A stretch of 64,000 bases of DNA from an uncultured Christensenella sp. Lineage in GTDB: Bacteria > Bacillota > Clostridia > Christensenellales > Pumilibacteraceae. Both the position numbers and the translations under genes were made by a program. Below, one piece after another: positions 8,162 through 18,000 of the stretch (its first letter is position 1; every line of letters starts with the position of its first letter). The stretch lies in NCBI GenBank assembly GCA_949948895.1, contig CATLHE010000004.1, positions 1-64,000 of the forward strand, read 5' to 3'. The notes under the pieces were generated by a model, which saw only the letters and a list, made by a program, of their open reading frames with translations, was not told the origin of the DNA and ran no database searches.

Positions 8162-10689
8162 TCCTCCGCCAGATCGCCGATATTGCCGAAGTACGGCGGC
8201 GTTATCGAGCCGTCCGCCGAATACGCGCTTTGCATTTGCGTTATCTTTAACTTGGTGACGGTCATGCCCGCGTTTTCGTCAACGAGCTTAAAATGATCGG
8301 AATTGCCGTACTGCGGGTAAATGCGCATCGTGCCGCTCACCGTATCGTTTAAGTACACTTCGAGCATCGATCGGTCGAGAAGCACGGTCATTTTAAACGT
8401 GCGCGTTTCGCCGTAGGCAAAGTCGTGGATAGAGCTAACGTCCACTTCGGGACGAAGCGTCGACTTCGATCTGTCGATGCTCGCTCTTCCGTTTGCAAAA
8501 GTAATAAACGTGCGTTCCGTAGCGCCCAATACTTCCACGGGGTTATATCTCACGCCAAGCTTTGCGGCATAACTGTCCGAAGTCGGCGCTATGGTAAATT
8601 CCATATCTATCTTGACCGTATCGCCGCGGATATCGGCTATCTCGCCGTTTATCTCGTCGGCGGTCTTGCCCGCGCCCTCGTACTCGTACAGCACTTCTCC
8701 GTAAAGACTTTCTATCTCGCGTATGGGTCGGCGTATCACGTTGTTTCCGTCGTCTGAAAGATAAAGTTCGAGCGGGAATGCAAAGTTATGCGCCCAGCCC
8801 GAATAATAGCTGAGGCTCGTGCCCGCGTCCTTACCCTGAGCAATGGCGTATATGACGGTACGACCATCTTCGTAAGTCATACCCGCTTCGCGCTCTTCGT
8901 CGGTGAGGAACGTGTAGCCGTTCTGTCCCGTAAACGTAGCGGTGCCTATATCGAACAGCCGCGGTTCGTGGCTGTCGGGAATAAAGCGGCACGCCTGTTT
9001 ATCAAACGTTCCTATCCAATAATAACATTCCACTTTGGGCGAATTTTCGCCGCGCGCGTACTGCGGACAGTCGAACAGTATGTATTTTGTCTTACTGCCG
9101 TCCTCCGTGGATATGGGCAGCATCACCACGCACTCCCAATGCTCGCCCGCCACGTCGTACTCGGGGTACGGACATTCGTACACAAAGCCGTGGTGCTCCC
9201 AATCGTGCATATCCTGCGAAGTGAATATGTTTGCCGTGCCGCCCGCGCCGGGAACGGAGGTGGACACGAGCATAAAGTATTGGCTCGTTTCGTCGTCGTA
9301 CCACACGAACGGGTCGCGGAACTGATCGCGTTCGCCCATACTGTCGTCGTTCGGTTGTGTTACCGTCAGTTTGTCTTCGACTATCCATTCGGTAAGATCG
9401 GGGTCGTCGGGATCGGCGGCATGCGCAAACGCCACATTCTGCCCGCCGTGATTCGGGTTGCCGTAACGGTTTGTGCCTGCCGTTATCGCGAGCCATGGCG
9501 TGCCGTCCGGTCCTATGCACGCGCCGCCCGTCCACACGCCCTCGGGACAAATGCCCTTTGTGGGAACGACCGCGTCTTTTACGTACTTCCAATGTATCAT
9601 ATCGTCGCTCACGATATGGCCCCAGCGAATCTGCGACCAGTACGGTCCCGACGGATTGGCTTGATAAAACACGTGATATCTGCCTTTGTAATAAAATGGC
9701 GAATGAGGCTCGTTCATCCACACCGCGGGCGGTATCGCGTGATACTGCGGGCGGTATCTGTCGCCCTCGAATACGCTCGGGTCGAGCGCGATCTCACTGT
9801 AATCGAGCATAGGTTTGCCGCCTGCGGCGCAATCGTCGTACAGCGCTCTTATCTCCGACGGAGCGAGCGAACCGTCGTACATTTTGACCTCGTCCAAAAG
9901 CCCCGACGGCATTTGCCGCGCCATGGAAAATTCCGTCACGGGTTGGCAGTACGCGCCTATATGCAAAGAATCGGAGTTTTCGACTATCTCGGTATTGACG
10001 AGCTCGGGGATTATGTCCTCGTACGCCGTCACGCCGTTATAAAACAGCCCGATATATCCGCTGTCGCCGTCGAAGCTGACCGCGATATGCGACCATTCGT
10101 AAAGCGGCAATGCGTTGATGGGATCGTAAAACCCGACGACAAACGTTTTTGCCGTGTCGTAATTGTAAAGCGCGAGCTGTATGCCCCACAAGCCCAGACG
10201 ACCGTAACCGAAGCAAAAGCCCTGACCCATTTCGAGGTTGCCGTTGTTTACGACCGAAGTAAGCCGCGGGTGACCTTTTGCATCCGACTTGTCGTTATAC
10301 TCGGGCAGGTTTTCAAACACGCGCGGCGCGACCCATGCGGAAAGAGTCAAGCCCGTAGTCGGTGAAGTAAAGTTATCCGTCTCCACATTGACCGAAAACC
10401 CGTCCATGTACAAAGATTTGCCCTTTACGCCCGCTTTAACGAGCGGCGCGGTGGGTTCTTTGACAAGATACTCCGCGTTGTCGTCCGAAAAAATATAATT
10501 GAGCTTGTCGTATTTGCCCGTGCCGTCGTTGTACGTCGTATAACCGTTTATCTTTTCAAACGAATACGACGCGATGAGCTTGGGCGAGCCGTCGTCTCCG
10601 CCGCCCGCGCCGCATGCCGCGAGCCCCATCGGCAAAGCGACGACCGCCGACATCAAAAGCGCTATCAACTTGTTTTTTGTATTTTTCAT
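8158..10689 (-). CDS. GH32 surface lipoprotein with N-terminal LamG-like domain and variant nucleophile motif
   Basis: 843 residues. Lipobox LAAC (Cys26) places it outside the membrane. Residues about 35-290 form a concanavalin/LamG-like domain (LTLSAWVAP, EWSHIAVSFDG, LLDEVKMYDGSL). The GH32 five-blade domain follows, with FRDP and an EC motif (HWECVVM). At the nucleophile position the usual W(M/I)NDPNG reads WMNEPHS (324-330): Glu327 replaces Asp and the following Asn-Gly is His-Ser. Downstream FYYKGRYHVFYQ is normal, so the alignment is secure. Activity may therefore be altered (different fructan linkage, transfer, or binding only); NEPH-type variants may also be a known subgroup. It is followed by the four-module lipoprotein with an ATGA overlap and preceded at 29 bp by the permease genes. 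Confidence 0.88.
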   Translation of the reverse strand: MKNTKNKLIALLMSAVVALPMGLAACGAGGGDDGSPKLIASYSFEKINGYTTYNDGTGKYDKLNYIFSDDNAEYLVKEPTAPLVKAGVKGKSLYMDGFSVNVETDNFTSPTTGLTLSAWVAPRVFENLPEYNDKSDAKGHPRLTSVVNNGNLEMGQGFCFGYGRLGLWGIQLALYNYDTAKTFVVGFYDPINALPLYEWSHIAVSFDGDSGYIGLFYNGVTAYEDIIPELVNTEIVENSDSLHIGAYCQPVTEFSMARQMPSGLLDEVKMYDGSLAPSEIRALYDDCAAGGKPMLDYSEIALDPSVFEGDRYRPQYHAIPPAVWMNEPHSPFYYKGRYHVFYQANPSGPYWSQIRWGHIVSDDMIHWKYVKDAVVPTKGICPEGVWTGGACIGPDGTPWLAITAGTNRYGNPNHGGQNVAFAHAADPDDPDLTEWIVEDKLTVTQPNDDSMGERDQFRDPFVWYDDETSQYFMLVSTSVPGAGGTANIFTSQDMHDWEHHGFVYECPYPEYDVAGEHWECVVMLPISTEDGSKTKYILFDCPQYARGENSPKVECYYWIGTFDKQACRFIPDSHEPRLFDIGTATFTGQNGYTFLTDEEREAGMTYEDGRTVIYAIAQGKDAGTSLSYYSGWAHNFAFPLELYLSDDGNNVIRRPIREIESLYGEVLYEYEGAGKTADEINGEIADIRGDTVKIDMEFTIAPTSDSYAAKLGVRYNPVEVLGATERTFITFANGRASIDRSKSTLRPEVDVSSIHDFAYGETRTFKMTVLLDRSMLEVYLNDTVSGTMRIYPQYGNSDHFKLVDENAGMTVTKLKITQMQSAYSADGSITPPYFGNIGDLAEE

Positions 10690-10718
10690 AGCTTTATAAA
10701 TTCACCCGATAGTGGTTT

Positions 10719-11678
10719 TTATATCTTGAGTCCCGCCGAGCCGAAGCCTTGGACTATGTACTTTTGCGCGGCGATATAGATGATGAAAATAGGTATGCTC
10801 GTGACGACGAGCGACGCCATTATCTCGCCCGTTGTAACGCCGTCTATGTTTTGTATGGTCTGCAAAACGGCTTGGATGGGCATGAGATCCTGATACCCCG
10901 TCAACAGCATCATCGGCCACAGATAGTCGTTCCACACGCCGATAAAGCAGAATACGGCGACGGTCGCTACGATGGGCTTACTCAGAGGCAATATTACTTT
11001 GAAAAATATTTTGAGGTTGCCCGCGCCGTCTATCCTCGCCGCTTCCTCGTAGTCCTTGGGGATGCTCTCGAAAAACTGCATAAACAGGAATATATTGAAT
11101 ATGCTGATGACCGCGGGCAAGATAACGCCCGCAACGCGCATCGGTCCGTTTAGGTGCAGCATTTCCGTGACTATGGTGTACAGCGGGATAATGGAAGTTT
11201 CAACGGGCACGATTATCAAAAATATGATTATCGCCGTGAAAAACTTTTTACCCGGAAAATCGAACTTGGAAAGAACGTAACCCGCAAGACCGTTGACTAT
11301 GATATTGAGCACGATCGCTATAGCCGCATACATCAAGCTATTCAGTGCGTTGCGCCATATGCCGTAGTCCGTAAACACCTTTGCATAGTTGTCGAAAAAC
11401 GTTCCGAGATTGGCAAAGTCGGGCAAAAACAGCGCAATGCCCGTAGCGCGGTCGGCGGCGATCTGACTCTTTGTCGATACCGCCAGCATGTACAGTATGG
11501 GCATGATAAAGATAAGCGACAATACTATGCCCGCTATATACCACGCCGTGTCGAGCGCGACCTTCTTTTTGGCGACGGGTATCTTTGCCTTGGTGTATTC
11601 CTCCGCCGCGGGTGCGGGAGCGGCGTCCGCAGTCGTAGTCTCGTCCGTCAAGACCGCCGTGTTATCTATATCCGTCAC
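10719..11678 (-). CDS. Sugar ABC transporter permease, MalG/MsmG type
   Basis: 319 residues with the GTG start at 11678-11676, chosen because it forms a GTGA overlap with the stop of the partner permease and follows AAGGAAGGTG. A longer frame to 11858 would run through the partner gene. An unusual Ala/Thr/Glu-rich cytoplasmic N-terminus (about 45 residues) precedes six membrane helices. The permease loop motif EAARIDGAGNLKIFFKVILPLSKP (the EAA loop contacting the ATPase) is clear. It should form the heterodimeric channel with the 11675-12640 product and use the ATPase encoded at 21459. Confidence 0.93.
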   Translation of the reverse strand: MTDIDNTAVLTDETTTADAAPAPAAEEYTKAKIPVAKKKVALDTAWYIAGIVLSLIFIMPILYMLAVSTKSQIAADRATGIALFLPDFANLGTFFDNYAKVFTDYGIWRNALNSLMYAAIAIVLNIIVNGLAGYVLSKFDFPGKKFFTAIIIFLIIVPVETSIIPLYTIVTEMLHLNGPMRVAGVILPAVISIFNIFLFMQFFESIPKDYEEAARIDGAGNLKIFFKVILPLSKPIVATVAVFCFIGVWNDYLWPMMLLTGYQDLMPIQAVLQTIQNIDGVTTGEIMASLVVTSIPIFIIYIAAQKYIVQGFGSAGLKI

Positions 11679-12640
11679 TTTAACACCTTCCTTTGGACCA
11701 GCGTGATCGCGCCTATTACTATGGTCATCATCAACGCCACTGCGGACGACAGACCTATAAGCTTGGAGCCGTAACCCATTTGATACATATAATAGCTCAA
11801 CGTGACCGTGTGCAGTTCGTAGCCCGTCATCAACATCGGTTGGATCATGACGCGGCATGCGCCGACAAACACGGTTATCATTATGTACAGTAGCGTAGAT
11901 TTGAGCCCGGGCACCGTGATATTGACAAACTTATCCCAGCCTCGCGCGCCGTCGAGCGACGCCGCCTCGTAGAGATCGTTGCGGATGTTGGTAAGACCGG
12001 AGCTGAATATGAGCATTTGATACCCGCAGCCCTGCCATGCGCTCAAAAGCACTATCCAAAGCATAGCCGTTTCCTTGTCCCGTAAAAAGTCGATGGGTCC
12101 TACGCCGAACATGCCTAAAAACGAATTCAAAAGACCCGACTCGTTGGGCGCGAGTATTTGAAGCCACAAAAACGAAGTTACGGTAAGCGATATGACGACG
12201 GGCGCGAAAAAGCATACCTTAAACACCTTGACGCCGCGCTTTTTGCGATTGGTAAAAAGCGCGAGCAAAAGCGCCAATCCTATCTGCAACGGCACGACCA
12301 GCACCACAAACAGCGCGGTGTTTTTAATTGCAAACCACAGCTCGCCCTTATTGGATATCTCGGTGAAAAGCTCTGTAAAGTTGGAGACGCCTACAAAGTG
12401 GATGTCGTTGGGATAGTACATGTGATAGTCCGTGAACGCATAACCCAACGAGAACAGTATGGGCAGCAGTACGAACACAAACGCAAGCGCTATCGCGGGC
12501 GCCATCATCAGGTAGCCTGCAATACACTGTTTCAAGTGATACTGCACATTGGCGCGCTTTGCCTTGACTATGTCCACGGCTATAAGCGCCGCGAGCGCAA
12601 CGGCAAACGCCGCCAATATGATAATTGCGATAGTCGTCAT
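11675..12640 (-). CDS. Sugar ABC transporter permease, MalF/MsmF type
   Basis: 321 residues, start ATG at 12640 with AAGGAG 4 bases upstream, and 8 bp behind the binding-protein gene. About seven hydrophobic segments are visible, including an extra N-terminal one followed by a charged stretch (KAKRANVQYHLKQ). The EAA loop reads YEAASLDGARGWDKFVNITVPGLK. Together with the next permease it would import fructose-containing oligosaccharides. Substrate assignment rests on the operon rather than on the permease itself. Confidence 0.93.
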   Translation of the reverse strand: MTTIAIIILAAFAVALAALIAVDIVKAKRANVQYHLKQCIAGYLMMAPAIALAFVFVLLPILFSLGYAFTDYHMYYPNDIHFVGVSNFTELFTEISNKGELWFAIKNTALFVVLVVPLQIGLALLLALFTNRKKRGVKVFKVCFFAPVVISLTVTSFLWLQILAPNESGLLNSFLGMFGVGPIDFLRDKETAMLWIVLLSAWQGCGYQMLIFSSGLTNIRNDLYEAASLDGARGWDKFVNITVPGLKSTLLYIMITVFVGACRVMIQPMLMTGYELHTVTLSYYMYQMGYGSKLIGLSSAVALMMTIVIGAITLVQRKVLK

Positions 12641-12648
12641 GATGCTCC

Positions 12649-13986
12649 TTATCTATCGTTTCTGTTTATCTTGGTCTGCAAGCTTGTAACGCGATCGGGT
12701 AAAACTTTTTCCACGCTGTTTTCGCTCAAGCCCGATATTATAAGATTGAACTCGGTGGAAAAATCGCTGTAAGCCGCCATAGCGGGACGGGGCTTACCCG
12801 TGTTTACGAGCTGATCGTACAAAACGCCCTCGGGCGACAGCGGCGCATAATCGATCTGCATGGTCGTCTTTGCGGGAAGCATGCCCGTAGCGTCCGTTAT
12901 TCTTTTGGCGCTCTCGTCCGAAGTCATCCACTTGATAAGCTTGACTGCGGCGGATTTATTCTTTATGCCGTTATTGGTTATGGCAAAGCTCCAGCTGCCC
13001 GTTGCCGACACCGCGGGCTTGCCCTGCGCGTGCGGATACGGCAAAATTCCCCAGCCGTTCGTAAAGTTGGACGCATACTGATTGTTTATTTCGGGAATGG
13101 TCCAGCCCGACGACAAAAACATACCGACCGAGTCGCTCGTCAAGAAATCGGTGCTGTTGATGTTGTAGCCCGTATAGCCGTTATCGATGCAGTCTTTGAT
13201 AAACTTGAACCCCGCTTTGGTCTCGGCGCTGTCGAGATATCCGCCGACTGTCTTGCCGTCGGGCGATACGTACTCGCCGCCCGCGGCGTTTCCGAGCGGG
13301 TACAAGAGGAATGTAGAAGTCTCGCCCTTAGCCGTGAGTTGCATATCAACGGGCGTTTTACCCTTGCTCTTGAGCTTGGCGCACACCGACTTGAATTGCT
13401 CGAAAGTCCAGCCGTTTGTCTTGTAGTTGTCGATCTCCGTATCGGATACGCCCGCGTCATTGAGGAGCTTTTTGTTGTAGAAAAAGCCCGCGCTCGACTC
13501 CTGAATGGGCAAGCCGTATACCTTGCCGTCCACCTTATTGACGGAAGCGGGAATAAACTCGTTTACGTAATCGCCTATAAGATCGGTCATATCCACAAAC
13601 ATATTGCTTTTGGCATAGCCGGCGCACTTGGGCGCGTCAAACGCTATTATGTCGTGCAACTTGCCGCCGCCCTGCCCGTATAGCGTGGATATAGTTCCTT
13701 CGTATTGATCGACGCCCGAAGTCTGCGCTACAAACGATATCTGCGCTTTGATGTTTTCGGACTTGTACGCCGCGTTGAATTCGTCCACGCATTTTTGATA
13801 CGCCTTGCCTTCCTGAGTGGAAGAATCCTTGTGCACCATGATAGTGACGAGCGTATTGCCGTACTTGTCGGTGCGGCTTTCTATCTCTTCGCGTCCGCCG
13901 CCGGGACCGCACGCCGCGAGCGAACCCGCCAAAAGCGCCGCCGCCGACACTATCGCTACCGTTTTGAATATTCTCGATCTTTTCAT
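12649..13986 (-). CDS. Extracellular solute-binding lipoprotein of the sugar ABC importer
   Basis: 445 residues from the ATG at 13986. An upstream ATG at 13992 is only 2 bases from GGGAGG, so the second start is preferred. Lipobox SLAAC near residue 26. The mature part is a family-1 sugar-binding protein (VTIMVHKDSS, FNAAYKSENIKAQISFV, DIIAFDAPKCAGYAKSNMFVDMTDL, NGWTFEQFKSVC, SWSFAIT, AAVKLIKWMTSDESAKRI). It captures the sugar outside and delivers it to the two permeases encoded directly downstream. Likely ligand: fructo-oligosaccharides, from context only. Confidence 0.92.
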   Translation of the reverse strand: MKRSRIFKTVAIVSAAALLAGSLAACGPGGGREEIESRTDKYGNTLVTIMVHKDSSTQEGKAYQKCVDEFNAAYKSENIKAQISFVAQTSGVDQYEGTISTLYGQGGGKLHDIIAFDAPKCAGYAKSNMFVDMTDLIGDYVNEFIPASVNKVDGKVYGLPIQESSAGFFYNKKLLNDAGVSDTEIDNYKTNGWTFEQFKSVCAKLKSKGKTPVDMQLTAKGETSTFLLYPLGNAAGGEYVSPDGKTVGGYLDSAETKAGFKFIKDCIDNGYTGYNINSTDFLTSDSVGMFLSSGWTIPEINNQYASNFTNGWGILPYPHAQGKPAVSATGSWSFAITNNGIKNKSAAVKLIKWMTSDESAKRITDATGMLPAKTTMQIDYAPLSPEGVLYDQLVNTGKPRPAMAAYSDFSTEFNLIISGLSENSVEKVLPDRVTSLQTKINRNDR

Positions 13987-14050
13987 GATCATGACCTCCC
14001 AGTCATTGCTTTTTATTGTTCGCGCGGCTTGCGCCAGCGCAGTTATTACG

Positions 14051-15022
14051 TTATTTCGTAGTCGTGCCCACGACGAATTTACTCTCGTGAACGACTTTTT
14101 CGGGCACTTCCTTGCCCTCTATCTTTTTTATCAAAAGTTCCATCGCCGTGTATGCCATTTGCTCTACGGGCTGTTCCACGCAGGTGATCGCGTGCGAATC
14201 CGACCACGACCCGAACATTCCGTCGTACGCCACTACCTGCACGTCGCCCGGAATGGTTTTGCCCTGCTTTTCCGCCTCGGCGCAAAACGCCGTCGCTACG
14301 CTGTAGCCCGCCGCAAATACGCCGTCGGTATCGCCAAACAACTTCAAATATTTTTGCGCGAGCGCCGCCTCCTCGCCGTGGACTATGGCGTCGTTAACAA
14401 CGCATTCTTCCATGCCGTGACGGCGCATGACGTCTCTGTACGCCTTTTCGCGAAGCTCTACTTCCGATTCCACCTGCGGTTTTGAGCCGATATACCCGAT
14501 ACGCTTACAGCCCTTGGATATGAGATACTCGACGCTTTTTTCGGTGGCTTTGTAATTGTCGCTCGTGACAAACGGTATGCCGTCTGCGAGATGTCTGTCC
14601 ACCGATACGAGCGGACAGCCGCAAAACTCCTCGGGGCGGTGCACGAAATGCGTTACGAATATCGCGCCGTCCACCTCGCGCTTTTTTATCTTGTCGATTA
14701 TGTTGCTTTCCTTTTGCACGCGTTGCTGCGAAGCAACGAGAAGCACCGAATACTTGTGCCTATCCGCCGCCTGTTCTATGTACTCGGCAAACTGAGCAAA
14801 AAACGGATGGTACACGACGGGTATCATCAACGCGATGATACCGCTTCTTTGTTCGCGAAGCCGTTTCGCCATGCTGTTGGGCGTATAGTTGAGCTTGCTC
14901 ATCGCCTGCTCGACCGCGCGCTTCGTGCTCTCGTTGACGGACTTGCCGCCGTTGAGAACGCGCGATACGGTACCCACTCCCACGCCCGCCATTTTTGCTA
15001 CGTCCGCTATGGTAGCCGCCAT
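14051..15022 (-). CDS. LacI-family transcriptional regulator of the fructan locus
   Basis: 323 residues. The N-terminal helix-turn-helix ATIADVAKMAGVGVGTVSRVLNGGKSVNESTKRAV and hinge helix LNYTPNSMAKRLR are typical of LacI/GalR. The rest is a periplasmic-binding-protein-like effector domain (GIIALMIPVVYHPFF, VDGAIFVTHF, GDVQVVAYDG). Start ATG 15022 follows GGGGAGG. It is embedded in the operon, 1 base after the giant GH32 gene and 64 bases before the binding protein, so it probably represses its own operon through the palindrome at 23155-23176. The effector is likely a fructan-derived sugar or phosphate (inference). Confidence 0.93.
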   Translation of the reverse strand: MAATIADVAKMAGVGVGTVSRVLNGGKSVNESTKRAVEQAMSKLNYTPNSMAKRLREQRSGIIALMIPVVYHPFFAQFAEYIEQAADRHKYSVLLVASQQRVQKESNIIDKIKKREVDGAIFVTHFVHRPEEFCGCPLVSVDRHLADGIPFVTSDNYKATEKSVEYLISKGCKRIGYIGSKPQVESEVELREKAYRDVMRRHGMEECVVNDAIVHGEEAALAQKYLKLFGDTDGVFAAGYSVATAFCAEAEKQGKTIPGDVQVVAYDGMFGSWSDSHAITCVEQPVEQMAYTAMELLIKKIEGKEVPEKVVHESKFVVGTTTK

Positions 15023-15023
15023 A

Positions 15024-18000
15024 TTACACCTCCCCTTCAGTCGCGATACCGCCGTCGTTGTCGGACTCGTCGCGTTTTTCTATGCTGTCGGCTTTGTTGG
15101 AATATCCGAACTCGCCGTAAGTGACCGCCTTTAACTGCCCCGCAAAAAGGAAGGGCGCGCGGATGAGCGAGACCAAGCCGCAAAAGAATATCTTGATACC
15201 CAGCCAAACCGTTTTGAGCGCAGCCAAGCAGTAGCGCATCGCCACTTTGAACTTGTTGCCTTCCTTATCCACGTCGAATATCTCTTTCACTGTGCCCGAC
15301 GTCTTTATTGGCGCGAGCGTCTTATTGTAAAGCTTGCCGTGCCACACGAGCTGAGCGGTATACGGATACCCGAAAAGCAAAGCTATCGCAAACAGCACCC
15401 AAAGCGCCACGTTGCCTATGGGCGCGGTGAGCGCGCTGACCAAAAGCACGAGCGCGATAGGACCGCTTACGCATGCCGCCGCTATAAGCCCGAAGTTGCG
15501 CCGCCGTATAGCTGCCGTGCGATCGGAATACGGCGACGGAAGAGCAAGCTTGCCTTTCTTGGCAAGCGCCGCAACTATGACTAAAGCGATGACGCATATT
15601 ACGACGACACCTAGCACTATGCCGAAACCTATACCGAAAGCCGTGTAATCGAGCGGCACGGGCGGTATGTAAATGCTTATCGTTTCTTGTTCCGTACTCA
15701 TTACGGAAACGATAAACACCGTGCCGTCAGAAAGTTCTACGGTGTTGTCGCCCGCGCCGAGAGCCGAGCTTTTTATTTTGAGCGTATATCCTGTCACGTC
15801 GTAATACGCCGACGCTATGGCTATACCGTTTATCTTGACGTACTCGGTCGTGCGCTTGCCGATAAATACGGAAGCGTCGTTGCCTCCCGTCACCGTTATG
15901 TAGCCTATATCGCATTGCGGTATGGACTCTACGCGCACCGTTACCTCAAACGAGAACTTGTCGCCCGCAACGCGAAGATCGTACTCGCCCGTCGACGGAA
16001 GCACCGAGAAGTATTCCTCGTTTATCATAAGCGCGCTTCCGATCACGGTATAAAAACCGGCGGGTATCTCGGTATTTTTAAAAGTCCCGTTTATAATTTT
16101 ATCTACGCGGGTATTGCCGCCGAGTCCGATCTCGAGCGCGCCGTCGGCGTACTCGTACTCGTCGTAAACGATCTTTACCGACTTAAACGTAGCACGGGTC
16201 GCGCAAGCGTTGAGCCCCAATCTTCCGCTCTTGGGCTCGTTTTCGCCGAGCGTGGCGTTTATTACTTCCTTTCCGTCTATAAACACCTTAACGGCATTGC
16301 CCTCCACGATGGCGGTGAGCGATATATTGTGTATATCCGTCGGCGTAAAACTTGCCCGAGCGATCTCGGGAGTGCTGTCCGACCACAGCTTGACGACCTT
16401 GCCCGGATCGTCGTAGTTGACTATTATGTATCTGTCGAGCCCGTCGGCGGAATCTTCCGCGGTCGCGCGAAACACCAACGCCGCAGCCGCGCCCGTGCCG
16501 AGGTCGAAAGTCGCGCTGTAAATAAAATCGGCACATTCTTCTCGGGCGAGAATAAATCCGTCGCCGCCCGGCTGTTCTCCGATAATACAGTCGCCCGAGA
16601 CCAGCCACTTGCCCGATACAACGCCTTCGGCGCTGAAAGTAAGGTCGCTGTTGGCGGCGCCCGAATGTACCGTAACGTCCACAAGCTTAAACGCTTCGCC
16701 GCTGTTTACCTTTATAACGGCGTTACCCGCAGAAAGCGCTTTCACGGTAAAGCCCGAGCTCGTTGCGGCGAGCTCGACGCATTCGCCGCCGCTCACTATT
16801 TCGTAAGACGGCTTGCCGTCGGAGACTACAGTCACTTCTTTTTCGGGAGTGAGCGTCGTATCGAGTTCTATATCGGTATCGGATATATACAAAACGCTCT
16901 CGGCGGCGCTGTCGCGCCACACCGTGCCCATAGCATTGACTTTGAGCTCTATGATGTTCAGATCGCTCTCCGACTCGAAGCTCATGCGCGACGAGTGCGG
17001 GTCGGCGAAAGTAAGCACATAGAAAGGAACGGTAAATCCGTCGCAGTAGACCTCTACATTGTTCCTGTCCACGAGTATGTAAAAATCGAGCACAACATTG
17101 GTCTTGCCCATGCCCGAAGCATATCTTTTTGCATAATTGGGCTGAGGGAAAGCTATGCCGCCGTCGTCGGTATGCGTGCGGTCGACATAATAGCCCTCGC
17201 GCTTGTTCCAACCTATTTCGGTATACCGCGAGCCGTCGGCGTTCATGTTCACCTTGAACGCCACGCCCGTTCGCGACGGGTTGGACAGCGTTGCTTTTAT
17301 CTCCGCCGTGCGGCTGTTTATCCCGTCGAAAATACCGTCCGCCATAGGCGAATAGTAAATATCGACAAGCGAGGTCTTGAGTTTTTGAAACTCGCCGTCC
17401 TCTACCGTTATCGGCGTGGTCGTGAGCGTCTCGCCTTCTAGTCCGTACATGACTGGGATCGTCATGCCGCCGCCGTTCCACACTTTGCGCGCCGTTTGCA
17501 ATACTCCGCTTTCTATGGACTCTGCCGCGTTGGGCACGCCGGAGAACCAGCTGAGCCCCACGTTCTTTCCCGCGTACGCGCTGTCCGAATCGTCGTCTAT
17601 ATAAAAAGTCTGCGCGGCATAAGAATCCACGCCGTAGTCCATCTTTTTGAGCCGCGGGTTGTCGCGCAAAAGCGTCGTGATCTTATTGCCGCCATCGTCG
17701 CGCATAACGATCATACCGTTCTCGTAAGAGAGATCGCACACTATATAGTAACGCGACGTAAACGTTATGACTGCGCGCTCTCTGTTGCCGTCCGACACGA
17801 ACACGACGTCGGGACACTCGGGACGGTATACCTCGTATACGCCCGCATGCTCCCACTCGACGAGGTTTTTGGACTTTAAAAAGAACAGCATGTTGTCTTC
17901 CATATCGGTAAGAGCCATGCCCCACTTGTATCCGTCCGCTATGCCGGGCAAGTCGGAAATATCAAAGACCTTCGGGTCACGCCACGACCCGCCCTGAACG

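Noticed and set aside
15687-17441. A 584-codon plus-strand frame opposite the giant GH32 gene
   Set aside because: Same shadow effect; no domain recognised, whereas the minus strand carries complete GH32 motifs.
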